Below are positions 25,958-35,291 of a stretch of DNA of 64,000 bases, piece after piece; the first letter of the stretch is position 1, and each line of letters begins with the position of its first letter. Made by a program: the position numbers and the translations under genes. Below the pieces are notes generated by a model. The model worked only from the letters and a program-made list of their open reading frames with translations. It ran no database searches and was not told where the DNA came from. Source of the stretch: Pedobacter sp. MC2016-24 (GTDB lineage Bacteria; Bacteroidota; Bacteroidia; Sphingobacteriales; Sphingobacteriaceae); the NCBI RefSeq assembly GCF_015223055.1, contig NZ_JADFBX010000009.1:62001-126000 (forward strand), written 5' to 3'.

Positions 25958-28027
25958 TCAGCGCACGATGTTTGATATGATTTCAGACCAAACAGGAGGA
26001 GAGATTCGAAGAGCAGCCGCTCTGCAATCCATTAGCAGCGCAATACCTTCAATGTAATTTTCAACGCTACCGAAAGATTTTGAATTAGGTTTCACAAAGT
26101 GTTCTGGTACTCCAAAACTTTTAAAAATAGTATCAAGAATTCGTTTATTGAAAGAGAGTTTCATTCCCGGCATCATGTTATCCCAAGACTTTTCTGGTTT
26201 GATTTCATTTACCTCTTTCAATAGAGCTGATTTCTTGGTGGATTTGCCAGTTAACTTAACCAGAGAGTCTATGATAAGAGGTGCACTTTGCTTTCCGGAA
26301 TGCTTAGGGAACAGTGGGAAAACTTCCAGATAGTCTGGAACCAGTGCGTTATTGATCCGCTCAACTTTGTCCCCTATAGCATTTTGACCGTAACTAATAG
26401 CAACCTCTTTTCTTCGATACCTGATCAAAAAGCTTAACAAAAGAAGGCGTATTCCGGCCCCTTCTGGCGTGTTACTTGATTTCACTGATTGATTTACCCA
26501 CGAAATAGCATCACTTAAAATAGGATGTTTGGAGGCAAATTCTTTAAGATGTCTGCTCATCAAAAGCAATATATCTTCAGAATGATACATCCCCGCCTGT
26601 AAGATAAATACCTCTCTCCATTTTTTATCGAAACAGTGCTTTGCGATTAGTTTTGGCATCAGCAACGGTGAGCAGTAGTGAAATGCAACCAGGTATTCTT
26701 GAATAGTCAAATGCGAAAAAGAATAGACGTCTAAAGTTCGTTGAACAAGGAGGCCCTGTTGGACTTCAATAGCATCCAGGATCGCCGATACATGAGGCAA
26801 TTTCACACCCAGAGTATTTTCAAGGAACACACTTATTCTAGATTTTAGCTCCTCAGTATGAAACAAAGTTTTATCTTTCTCGTAGAAGTAGGCCGCGATT
26901 TCAGCGAGCATTTTGGTTTCTATATCCGTGTTGAGATTTTGATAAATTTCTTCTTGATGTATTCGTTTTTCAGCGGACCAGCGCTCTAGGAGTATCTCCA
27001 AAGCGCGACGGTAGAGGCTGCTTCTATTTGCCGGGAATTGTTGACCTGCATCGAAAACAATGCATAAAAACGTTAATAATAAAGGTGTTCTTGCCAATTC
27101 CAATGTTGCCTTATGAGCAGTATCAAATAATAGTTCGCATAGACGGTCCGAAGTACTGGAGTGTGCATCTCGTTCTGCATTGAACCAATTTGAAACGAAT
27201 GCACGAATTTGTCTATCATCAAAACTGGAAACTTCAATATCATTGAACCCTATTAAGTAATTTTTATAATAGGCGGTCCTACAGGAAGTGATGTAACGAT
27301 TTGTCGGGTACCGATCCACAAAATTTTTAATGGCTGAGATCGCTTCGTCCAGCAGTGCTTTAGGAACCTCATCAAGACCATCCAATAAGATCAGAAGTTT
27401 TCCTTCCCCTAAAGCATCTTTCAGAAAGTCTTCACTCTCAGGGAAGCCAGCTATTTCGAATTCGTTTTGTATCGCTTTGGCAATGTCAACTGGATTACCA
27501 ACTTTAAATTGCTTAAGCTCAATTAACACCGGAATGTGCTGATTGTCTAACTGAAACTCGTTACTTTGATCTTCAGCTAGAAGATAAAGTCCTACTCTCT
27601 TTAAAAGGGTTGACTTTCCAGCTCCTGGTCCGCCCAATACATTCAATCTTTGATGTTCATTAATCACCGTTGATACGTCGAGAGAATTGCGGTATCTCTC
27701 TTTTCTTTCACGAAAAGCTCTCTCAAGGTCTTCAATGTTTTCGTCAAAATATTCTTTGTGCGTATGAACAAGCCTCACTTTGGTATAGATTTCTTTCAAC
27801 GGTATCGGGGAAGACATGTTCAGTACTTTAATTTCGCCATGTCTACGGGTATAGTTCTCGGCATATCGCTCAAGAGCAGCAATGGCCTTCGTACGATCAA
27901 CAGCTTTCTTTCCGTATTTTGTTATCAAAGACCAGGTTAGTTGAAATAGTGATTTGCCCCCTTCTTCGGCAAGTGTCTCTATAAATTTATTTGAATCTTC
28001 AGGAAGAATTGATGATGCTTTAGCCAT
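25958..28027 (-). CDS. NACHT-domain NTPase (bNACHT-like)
   Basis: The 689-residue protein has a helical N-terminus (1-115), then a NACHT domain. Walker A is GGPGAGKST at 132-140, Walker B LLILLDGLDEV at 211-221, followed by the sensor region ITSCRTAYY and the NACHT helical part (LARTPLLLTFLCIVF, SHLTIQEYLVAFHY). The C-terminal 190 residues are helical with no recognised repeats. Bacterial NACHT proteins (bNACHT, Avs relatives) act as anti-phage sensors. It starts 29 nt after the ASCH stop, so it is last in a three-gene operon. Confidence 0.9.
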   Translation of the reverse strand: MAKASSILPEDSNKFIETLAEEGGKSLFQLTWSLITKYGKKAVDRTKAIAALERYAENYTRRHGEIKVLNMSSPIPLKEIYTKVRLVHTHKEYFDENIEDLERAFRERKERYRNSLDVSTVINEHQRLNVLGGPGAGKSTLLKRVGLYLLAEDQSNEFQLDNQHIPVLIELKQFKVGNPVDIAKAIQNEFEIAGFPESEDFLKDALGEGKLLILLDGLDEVPKALLDEAISAIKNFVDRYPTNRYITSCRTAYYKNYLIGFNDIEVSSFDDRQIRAFVSNWFNAERDAHSSTSDRLCELLFDTAHKATLELARTPLLLTFLCIVFDAGQQFPANRSSLYRRALEILLERWSAEKRIHQEEIYQNLNTDIETKMLAEIAAYFYEKDKTLFHTEELKSRISVFLENTLGVKLPHVSAILDAIEVQQGLLVQRTLDVYSFSHLTIQEYLVAFHYCSPLLMPKLIAKHCFDKKWREVFILQAGMYHSEDILLLMSRHLKEFASKHPILSDAISWVNQSVKSSNTPEGAGIRLLLLSFLIRYRRKEVAISYGQNAIGDKVERINNALVPDYLEVFPLFPKHSGKQSAPLIIDSLVKLTGKSTKKSALLKEVNEIKPEKSWDNMMPGMKLSFNKRILDTIFKSFGVPEHFVKPNSKSFGSVENYIEGIALLMDCRAAALRISPPVWSEIISNIVR

Positions 28028-28056
28028 TTTGTATTCTTAGGTGCTTAGACGAAATT

Positions 28057-28485
28057 TTAAGACAATAAATGCCCAAAATCACGTAAGGTGGCGAATTTGT
28101 TGAGATATTTAAAAGTCTGTGGCGGAGTAAAATTCGGTTGAATGGTTTTGATTGCGCTTAACAATATCTCCGCGTTCAAGGCTGAAATCTCCGTCATTTC
28201 TATACCTATTGCCTTATTCACTCCGCCATAGTAATTATCGAACGATGCTTTGTCAATACCTAGTTTCGCATTATATTTCTCCCACATTTCTGCTGGAGGA
28301 CAGGTGATGATGTTTTTTACAAGAGCAACAGCAGTAATTGCTTTTCGTGGTTGAGTAGTATAAATAATCAAGGTGTCCCCAGGATATGCTTTTGGTTTTG
28401 CTTTTCGAAGTTCGATAGTCTTCCTTCCAGTAAGCATTTCTGCGACATACTTTTCTTTAACCGAAATCAATATTAGATTGCTCAT
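28057..28485 (-). CDS. ASCH-domain protein
   Basis: The 142-residue product is almost only an ASCH domain: the conserved GRKTIELRK (20-28, the GxKxxExR motif), the YPGDTLIIYTT strand, and the later AEMWEKY helix. ASCH domains are PUA-like and bind RNA or nucleotides; some are RNases. Its ATG overlaps the stop of the GNAT-PIN gene (ATGA), so the two are translationally coupled. Role in a defence unit is inferred from the neighbours. Confidence 0.85.
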   Translation of the reverse strand: MSNLILISVKEKYVAEMLTGRKTIELRKAKPKAYPGDTLIIYTTQPRKAITAVALVKNIITCPPAEMWEKYNAKLGIDKASFDNYYGGVNKAIGIEMTEISALNAEILLSAIKTIQPNFTPPQTFKYLNKFATLRDFGHLLS

Positions 28486-30557
28486 AGTGTACCCCCAGTT
28501 CCAAGTTTATAAATTTCCATAAAAGTAGCGTTTTTAATTCGGAGAGGCGACTGAAAGTTATTGTCTGATTCAGCATGCTTTGATAATATAGACTTCACCT
28601 TCCTCAACGAAATTGTATTTGAGAAAGATTCTGAGTCACTAAATCGAAGGGCCTTGATCTTTTGAAAAGCATCACCTTTTACCAGTTTGGCAATGTCCCG
28701 GCTCCACTCGTAGATTCCAAACTTTTGATGTTTTCTATAAAGCTCTTTGGCTGGGCCAATATTAATTTCGTTCAAAAAAGATGACGCGACTATAGCTTTT
28801 TGCCTAGGTGACTTAGGATCTGCGCTAGCATACCAAAGAATCCGGGCTGGCGCATCTTCAACGTTAGGTGCGACGTGGCGGTAGTAAACATTTTCTTTAC
28901 TCCATATCAGTTGTGGTGTTACTCCAAATAATTCCGTCTTAGCAGTATTTGTGTCGAACAGCTGTTTTGCGAAATTAGGCTTAATTGGAATGATAAAGCA
29001 TGGTATATTCGCATCAGCAACCTTCATAGGCCAGAGTACCTTTTCCAATTGTAACGCATACAAGTGTTGTGCTGTTTCGGTATCAGACACTGCATCCACT
29101 AATGCACTGATCTCCGAGATGCGACTTGTAATTGATGAAAGCGAGAATTTTAAATCTTTGGTTTGATATATTCCGTCACAAGTTCCTCTTATAAATCCAT
29201 TTGTAGTATTAAAAAAACCATGACTCAACAAAAATTGCTGTTCGAGATCAGTAAGGTAGGGGTCACTTATAATTATGAAATGTTTTTTATGTGAAATTGC
29301 TTCTTTTATTAAATCCGTAACATTCTGAATAAATAGTGTTTTTCTGAGCGGATACTGTTTTGTACGCAACAGCGGCACTCCAAGGGTATCCTCATACAAA
29401 TCGTAGCCAAATGCCGCAACTATTGAATCGTTTTCCTTTACAATCTTAATGGAGGCTGTCGGGCGTACGATCAATTCCTGTATCAACTCATTAAAGGTGC
29501 TTTTCTTCTCACCTTTACCATTATCAAGAAAAAGTTCAGGCAACAAAGATTTCTCCATCGCCGTCAGCTTGGAAACAAAAAAACTATTACCAGACAGCTT
29601 ACTTGGGTTATAGTCTGCCGCATTTACAGACATATCAATTTCTGTTATTAATGTGGATGGTCTTACTACCTTTAATTGATATTTGTGCCTTATTTTCAAA
29701 CCCTGTTTTAGGATGCCCTCATCTAATGTTACAAAGTAAGGAAATCCCGATATAATCGTTTCCGCGAGCTGTCGCCGGTCAGAAATGGCGTTATCTGTTA
29801 AACCGGGGAGGATTTCGAGTAGTTCTAGTTCAACAGCTTTGACACTGAATTTGTCTACATTTAGCTCTGGGTAATTTTTGATAAATGTTCGGCTTTGGAT
29901 GCGTCGCTTTGGATCTCCATCGCGATGAATTTCGTTTACTGTTTCCGAGGTATGGTAATATTCGACTTCAGTTACCAGCCAGTCACTTTGCAACTGAGCA
30001 ATTTCTTCCTTTGCACTGTCTGTAATTTCGATATGCATCATTTTTGCAATGATGTTGAAATCAATAACTGCCTTTGTCTTATCGTTATGTTGTATAGAAA
30101 ATAAATCTTGACGACCAAAGTTGTACCACCATACGACAAGATGGATAGCTGGGTTCGTGCCACGGCTTGGTAGCTGGCCCTTAGGCTGAAAGCCATACTT
30201 TGCCCAAAACTTATTTGCCTCAGCGTAATCACTGCGACAATTAAGCTTGATACCTCTTGATTTGCTATGAAATTTGTTTGTTAAATGATCAATCAGTCTC
30301 TCTGCCACTTTCTGCCCCCGGTTAGCCTGATCGACACATAGATGCACGATAGAGAGTGTTTGGGTACGTGCTGTGTGACGAAATTGGAGGTAGCCGATTA
30401 AATTGGAATCTTTATGTGCAACCAATATCCATCCCTTCTTGATATGATCAATAAACGCATCTTTAGGCATAAGTCCTAACGTTGATCGGTTTAAACCCCA
30501 AAGATGAATTATTAGATCGAGGTCTTTAGGCTTAGCAAAATTTATTTCAAGAGGCAT
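28482..30557 (-). CDS. GNAT acetyltransferase-PIN fusion protein
   Basis: The 691-residue protein has an N-terminal GNAT domain (about 1-145) with the acetyl-CoA loop QANRGQKVAERL near 78-89. A PIN-like domain follows at about 162-300 with Asp166 (AVIDFN), Glu209 (SETVNEI), Asp260 (ISDRRQLAE) and Asp279 (FVTLDEGIL), matching the four acidic PIN positions. The C-terminal 350 residues are partly GNAT-like (IVAAFGYDLYEDTLG...) and unassigned. It is the first gene of the operon and overlaps ASCH. Reading: a toxin-like RNase linked to an acyltransferase. Confidence 0.75.
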   Translation of the reverse strand: MPLEINFAKPKDLDLIIHLWGLNRSTLGLMPKDAFIDHIKKGWILVAHKDSNLIGYLQFRHTARTQTLSIVHLCVDQANRGQKVAERLIDHLTNKFHSKSRGIKLNCRSDYAEANKFWAKYGFQPKGQLPSRGTNPAIHLVVWWYNFGRQDLFSIQHNDKTKAVIDFNIIAKMMHIEITDSAKEEIAQLQSDWLVTEVEYYHTSETVNEIHRDGDPKRRIQSRTFIKNYPELNVDKFSVKAVELELLEILPGLTDNAISDRRQLAETIISGFPYFVTLDEGILKQGLKIRHKYQLKVVRPSTLITEIDMSVNAADYNPSKLSGNSFFVSKLTAMEKSLLPELFLDNGKGEKKSTFNELIQELIVRPTASIKIVKENDSIVAAFGYDLYEDTLGVPLLRTKQYPLRKTLFIQNVTDLIKEAISHKKHFIIISDPYLTDLEQQFLLSHGFFNTTNGFIRGTCDGIYQTKDLKFSLSSITSRISEISALVDAVSDTETAQHLYALQLEKVLWPMKVADANIPCFIIPIKPNFAKQLFDTNTAKTELFGVTPQLIWSKENVYYRHVAPNVEDAPARILWYASADPKSPRQKAIVASSFLNEINIGPAKELYRKHQKFGIYEWSRDIAKLVKGDAFQKIKALRFSDSESFSNTISLRKVKSILSKHAESDNNFQSPLRIKNATFMEIYKLGTGGTL

Positions 30558-30679
30558 TTGGCAAGTTTCTGCGAATTTTATCGCGTTTAATTTAAATTAT
30601 GATATGTAGCTAAATATGAGTAATTAATAGATTGTATCAAAATTATATAGGTAAATATCTACACTACTAAAAATATTAG

Positions 30680-30687
30680 TATTTTTG
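30680..30687 (+). promoter_or_regulatory. Bacteroidota -7 box TATTTTTG
   Basis: TATTTTTG matches TAnnTTTG exactly and lies 33 nt upstream of the ATG at 30720. No clear -33 TTTG is seen at the usual distance, so the promoter is partial. Confidence 0.45.
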
Positions 30688-30719
30688 CGGTAGAACATTC
30701 ATTAGTTATTAAAACATTC

Positions 30720-30938
30720 ATGTCAAAACAATCCACCTCCGCTAACGAAATTCCGGTAATCTATTGCTTATCTATCAGTAAGAATTATGTAGCTGCCTTA
30801 AGTACTAATGCAACTGGCCTTGGATTGAGGAAAGGTATGTCGGTGGATTTAGTGATGTATTTTTGCTGGGACCCAAGACTTGTCTTAGTGGACGATATCA
30901 ATGATATCCCAAAAGAATTTTTAATCTTAAATGGCTAA
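30720..30938 (+). CDS. Small hypothetical protein
   Basis: A 72-codon frame with a promoter-like box upstream. It is divergent from the GNAT-PIN operon. The sequence is mixed with a WDPRLVLVDDI segment and no membrane helix. No family was recognised; it could be a small partner or regulator of the adjacent system. Confidence 0.4.
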   Translation: MSKQSTSANEIPVIYCLSISKNYVAALSTNATGLGLRKGMSVDLVMYFCWDPRLVLVDDINDIPKEFLILNG

Positions 30939-31296
30939 TTCGCCTCTAAATTAATGGGGCTCATGTTTAGCTAATTTTAATAGTATTAAAAGTTCTAGGT
31001 AAAAAACTTTAGCGAAATTAAAAAACCGATATATTTTGCCTTAACCTTAGGAGTATTTGGCATTTCTCCAGCACAAGAATTGATGACCTTCACAAAGGAT
31101 TCTTTTTTATGTTTCGTTAGACTTTCATTTAATCCTACATAATCCCAAAAAAAAATACGGCCTTAATTAGTTTATGGATACATTTTATTTTAATGTCATA
31201 AGCTATTAATAAACAAACACTGTCTGTGAAAGTGATATGCAGGAGGAAAATTTTTTCAAAAAATAATTACGCAGTTAGGTTGCGCACGTTGAAATG
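30939..31296. other. Intergenic, about 360 nt
   Basis: AT-rich, no coding frame seen. It ends in a TAnnTTTG box for the gene at 31323. Confidence 0.4.
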
Positions 31297-31304
31297 TATC
31301 TTTG
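31297..31304 (+). promoter_or_regulatory. -7 box TATCTTTG for the HEPN-like gene
   Basis: TATCTTTG matches TAnnTTTG exactly, 18 nt before ATG 31323. A TTG lies further upstream but not at the normal -33 distance. Confidence 0.55.
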
Positions 31305-31322
31305 TAGTAAGCAGCATTTGTC

Positions 31323-32636
31323 ATGGATTACAGAAAATTCCTTAAAATAACCAGAAAGAAAAATATAGAAGTATTGGATACTGTAAAGGGGGAAGCGGAG
31401 TTCTACTTTAATGATCCCGAAAAGGGAGCGTCTAAGATCGATGATCTGTTACAATTATTCCACAGTTGCTACAGCATAGACAAAACCATATTCCTTACCG
31501 AAATATTTTATGAAAACCAGCGTGTATTAAGAAACACCTATGACCATCGCGACCTGATCCTTGAAGATATGGACAAACTTCTCAAGGATTCAGAAGAAGC
31601 AAAAGATAAAAGGTGGCAAATAAGGGTGATTAATGTATATCGCAGCATAGTATCGGAACTTTATGATCCGGCCCTTGCCATCATTGTTGGCTGTCTGAAG
31701 ATGCGCGAAGGTAGCTTTACAAATTTTACCAATGCAAACCTGTCGATGTCAGAGTCTCAAAAATGGAATTTTGCAAAGTCTAAATTAAAGAAACCGTCAA
31801 TTTTAGAAGGTTATTTACCGCTGATCAGAAATGCGGTATCACATGCCGGTACGCATAGTATAGTTTATGAAGAAGAGCAGGTTGTCTTCCGGAAAATTCA
31901 ACGAAGTGAAAATCCTGAAATAGTAAAGGTTGTAAAAATCTCCAATGGCGAGCTTTGGGGCAAATTGCGTTCGATGCTCGACTTTATTGTAGCGATGAAC
32001 GCCGCTATCGAAATATTTGCATTAGACACAAGTGATGATATTTTCAGCGATGAGCGAATTAAAAGTGCGTTCATGCGAATTCTCCAACCGACAAAACTGT
32101 ATGAGAGATGGAAGAAAGAAGAGGAAGCAAAATACTTGGTGGTATGGGAAAGCACTAAATTGAAGGATCAGGATAAAATTGATTATTTCCTTAAGAAGTT
32201 TGTTGATGCAGGCGCAGGTAAGCTAAAGGAAGGGAGCGTTATTTTGAATAATAAAGAGGGTATTTTCATTATCCGTGTGCCGGTAATAACAAAAAATAAG
32301 ACTACCGAAGACGAGTTGCTGGAGCAGTTGAAAGCTTTGATCATGATATGTGTACTGGCTCATCCCTTCTTTTCTCACAGATACAGATCTTTCCTGCTTG
32401 AAGAGGTGACGCAAGAAGGCGGCAACGCTTATCAGGTATGGATCCAGGGTGATGATATCAGAGACTTTCTTGTAGGCAAAGCCAGCATAGAGGATCTTTT
32501 ACATGATGGGAAAATATATCGAAATAGGCAAGACGCCAACGTTTGGGTTGATTTTAGTGCATTGGAGGAGAGGGAACTGAAATCGTTAGCACCGGTCCTC
32601 GCGCGGAAAAAACGCAAACAGATGAGCAACAATTAG
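31323..32636 (+). CDS. HEPN-like hypothetical protein (orphan, has a broken paralogue)
   Basis: The 437-residue product is helical up to about 250 and has an R-x4-H motif at Arg169-His174 (LIRNAVSHAG), the HEPN RNase signature. The C-terminal part (about 290-437) is alpha/beta, with a conserved end LLHDGKIYRN...VDFSALEERELKSLAPV. A truncated, stop-containing relative lies at 40391-41144, aligning over the last 240 residues. No named family was recognised. HEPN proteins are often toxins or abortive-infection effectors; that is only an inference here. Confidence 0.6.
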   Translation: MDYRKFLKITRKKNIEVLDTVKGEAEFYFNDPEKGASKIDDLLQLFHSCYSIDKTIFLTEIFYENQRVLRNTYDHRDLILEDMDKLLKDSEEAKDKRWQIRVINVYRSIVSELYDPALAIIVGCLKMREGSFTNFTNANLSMSESQKWNFAKSKLKKPSILEGYLPLIRNAVSHAGTHSIVYEEEQVVFRKIQRSENPEIVKVVKISNGELWGKLRSMLDFIVAMNAAIEIFALDTSDDIFSDERIKSAFMRILQPTKLYERWKKEEEAKYLVVWESTKLKDQDKIDYFLKKFVDAGAGKLKEGSVILNNKEGIFIIRVPVITKNKTTEDELLEQLKALIMICVLAHPFFSHRYRSFLLEEVTQEGGNAYQVWIQGDDIRDFLVGKASIEDLLHDGKIYRNRQDANVWVDFSALEERELKSLAPVLARKKRKQMSNN

Positions 32637-33076
32637 CAAGATAGGCGGCTTAGTATCTCATGCATGAAGTGCTGCCGGCAGCAAGGTCGGATCCTAAAGC
32701 AAGTATCCCTTTTCTCTGCTCGCAAGGCAATTGCAGGATCATAACCCATACCTTTATCTTGCGCATTCAAGAAAGCAAGAATGTTTCAGTTTTTTGGCAA
32801 ACGGGAATCGATTTACCTTAGTTTGTCATATTTTAGCAAAGGACGAGTATAATCACATTAGGGTTCGAAGCAAATCAATGTACCCACTGAACTCGTCGAA
32901 AAATTCCGAAAGCTCATGCTCGATTTTCTTCACTTGGACTTATTTAGATCCCGATTCGAGTTTTTCCAGCATTGAGCTTCAATTCAGGAATGACTTTATT
33001 CGGATAATTAAGCCATTAAGCTAGATGCAGACACAGCTCCTCGACATCCTTGAATCAAAAATATCCTGACTGTGCA
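32637..33076. other. Intergenic, about 440 nt, with copy B of the degenerate repeat
   Basis: No credible gene. An ATG frame at 32731-33024 has the look of random sequence. Bases 32672-32740 hold repeat copy B. Confidence 0.45.
32672..32740 (+). repeat. Degenerate direct repeat, copy B
   Basis: It begins CTGCCGGCA and ends GCAATTGCAGGATC; the same order of conserved blocks as copy A at 23600-23666. Together the copies bracket the block from SatD to the HEPN-like gene. Confidence 0.5.
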
Positions 33077-33736
33077 TTATGGTATGGTTTGCATTACTGT
33101 CATCGAAAATAGTTTATTATTTTTTAGGCACCATGCGATTTCGTAGCTATCAGAACCATCTGCACCAGTAGCGGTAATGAACTTTTCCTTTTTTTTGCCT
33201 CGATAAACCTTTACCTGCTCAATATGGATATCTCTCAATCCAGCCATCGCTTCCATTGGTAAATTATAAGTCCCAGATGAATTTTTAATGCTAATTAAAT
33301 ATAAGTCAGCATAACCCTCATTCGATTGTTGAGCCGGCCTCACTTCAAACGTAATAGCTGATTGCTCATCTTTAAAAATCAATTTATTAGCGTTTGCGTG
33401 AACCGGTGTTACTTCCGGTAGTTCACTCAGATAGCTGATTCGACTCTTGTGTATATAGCCGCTGGCGGTAACCCTTTCCGATTTTAAATAGTGGAGGTGC
33501 TTATCTAATGGTTTTTCCTGAAACCAAACATTGCTCCATCCGAGATTGCCATTTTCATCGTCACTTGGACTAATACTGAGAACTTGTCCCTCAATCACTT
33601 TTCCAATGATAGTCGATTCGATGGAGGGCTTTTTACGAACATTTGTATAGCCGTCATTATCATAGATAGTGATCAATTGCGCATATGACGTACTGTAAAT
33701 CCAAGAAAGGGTTAATATCAAAATGTATATTTTCAT
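33077..33736 (-). CDS. Exported SH3-domain protein
   Basis: The 219-residue product has a signal peptide (MKIYILILTLSWIYSTSYAQ) and a bacterial SH3 domain at about 25-95 (YTNVRKKPSIESTIIGKV). A beta-rich domain of about 110 residues follows. SH3 domains of this type bind peptidoglycan or other wall material. No operon partner is evident. Confidence 0.7.
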   Translation of the reverse strand: MKIYILILTLSWIYSTSYAQLITIYDNDGYTNVRKKPSIESTIIGKVIEGQVLSISPSDDENGNLGWSNVWFQEKPLDKHLHYLKSERVTASGYIHKSRISYLSELPEVTPVHANANKLIFKDEQSAITFEVRPAQQSNEGYADLYLISIKNSSGTYNLPMEAMAGLRDIHIEQVKVYRGKKKEKFITATGADGSDSYEIAWCLKNNKLFSMTVMQTIP

Positions 33737-33745
33737 AAAATAATT

Positions 33746-33934
33746 TCAATCCGAGTGCAAAATTATTAAGTTTCCATAGCGCATAGCTATATCCATAACC
33801 ATTTTCACTTCATTTGGTTTGAACATCAGAATAGGAGAGAAGTAGTTATGTTTGAATTTACACAAACCACAGTTTACATGGATCTTTTTATAAGGCTTGC
33901 TTTTATAACCAGGATGTAAAAAGGAATCAATCAC
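33746..33934 (-). CDS. Small hypothetical frame (weak)
   Basis: A 62-codon frame 10 nt upstream of the SH3 gene on the same strand, with a CGLC segment and MVMDIAMRYGN. It may be the tail of a lost gene or spurious. No ribosome site of note. Confidence 0.2.
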   Translation of the reverse strand: MIDSFLHPGYKSKPYKKIHVNCGLCKFKHNYFSPILMFKPNEVKMVMDIAMRYGNLIILHSD

Positions 33935-34075
33935 CAGATATACAAGAAGCCATTGGTTGAGGTGACTATTTCTCTTCGTTTATTTTAGCATTGTTACTAC
34001 AGCGGACTGTCAGCTTGACGCTCGACTTTTGAATGGACGAACAATCTATATCATATGTATGAGGTTAGCGGAATT

Positions 34076-34912
34076 TTATTCACAACTTACCTTACCGCTT
34101 TCGTCCATAATTTTCAATATCCGGTCATAGCTGAGGCCGAAAGGCCCCTTGCGAACCTGAAGCACCAGAGTTGAACCTGCTGGCGCATCGGGAGAGGTTG
34201 AGCAGGTATGTGACTGCACTGGTTGTGTTTTTGCAGCGGAATAGACCCAGAATTGTTCGTTGGATCTGTCCAGCTCGATTGTCCAATAGCGGTGGTAGAA
34301 ATATTTACCTCGAATACTGCCACTGCCTGTTATCTTAGCTGTTATGGTCTGGTTATCCTTTGCCATCAGGTAACCAGTACACACCAATACCTGGTAGGGC
34401 ACGTACATAGTTATTAAGGATAAGCCAACAATTCCAATCAGTAGCCATGCTTTGTTCCATCCGCTCAAAGCCTTCCACTCATAGGCGGCATTCCTGGGAT
34501 TTGGGTTTTTCTTGTTCTTAAAAAGCCAGGTGAAGTTCCGATCGGTTATGTATACAACCCAAAATATCGCCGCCAGGTATATTACCAAGCAGGAGGCGAT
34601 CAGCAGGTGGTTTTTGTTCCATACCAACTGGGATGCCCAGAGTGCATCGTTTGCAGTGAAGAAGGTGAAAAAATGGATGGCTGGTGCGACAAACAGGCTG
34701 AGTTTTTTTTGAAAGAGGATGTCATAAACAATTAGCAGCAAAAAAAGCCACCAGACGCTGAGTACGATTTCGGAGAGCGGCAACCCGGATTCTGAGATTA
34801 AACGTAATCTTGCAGGTTCAAAAATATCGCTGTGGAACTTGAAGCTTCCCGCTATGACGAATAGCATGATTATAGCGGATTTGATAAGCGTGTTAAATCT
34901 GGCGTTTTTCAA
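34076..34912 (-). CDS. Integral membrane protein, function unknown
   Basis: The 278-residue product has five or six hydrophobic segments in the first 190 residues (for example VLSVWWLFLLLIVYDIL and LLIGIVGLSLITMYV) and a soluble C-terminal domain with FYHRYWTIELDRSNEQFWVYS. I do not recognise the family. It stands alone, with about 380 nt to the next minus-strand gene. Confidence 0.6.
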   Translation of the reverse strand: MKNARFNTLIKSAIIMLFVIAGSFKFHSDIFEPARLRLISESGLPLSEIVLSVWWLFLLLIVYDILFQKKLSLFVAPAIHFFTFFTANDALWASQLVWNKNHLLIASCLVIYLAAIFWVVYITDRNFTWLFKNKKNPNPRNAAYEWKALSGWNKAWLLIGIVGLSLITMYVPYQVLVCTGYLMAKDNQTITAKITGSGSIRGKYFYHRYWTIELDRSNEQFWVYSAAKTQPVQSHTCSTSPDAPAGSTLVLQVRKGPFGLSYDRILKIMDESGKVSCE

Positions 34913-35291
34913 AGCTGAAGTGGTTTTTCAGAACAGTAACAATCCTGGAGCAGGGGAAGTTTTTGGAAAAAATCAGTCATCTGGAAAATCGGATCTGACA
35001 ATGCTAATCAGATAAGTGCATTTTCGTAAACACAAAAATGTGAAATTATATAGATGACAATATTTTGGAACTTATGGAAGGATATAACAGCATGTTTGGA
35101 GGTGCTTTTTTTTCAATATCCAATATGCTATTTATACTCTCAGAGAAGTTTAAATCAATTGATTCAAATGGCTTTAAACCTTTTTAATTATCTGCCAATG
35201 TATAAGATCAGCTCTATTGTCATCCTTCTATAGTTTCTGTATTTATTCCGATTTTCATGTCATATAGGTTTTAGGTTTTTATCGGTTAATC
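34913..35291. other. Intergenic, about 380 nt
   Basis: AT-rich spacer between the membrane protein start and the GAF-PAS pseudogene end. I see no coding frame or strong hairpin. Confidence 0.4.

Noticed and set aside
32731..33024. 97-codon plus-strand ORF
   Set aside because: Its composition is random-like (many Ser, His, Phe without pattern), it overlaps repeat copy B, and there is no start signal.
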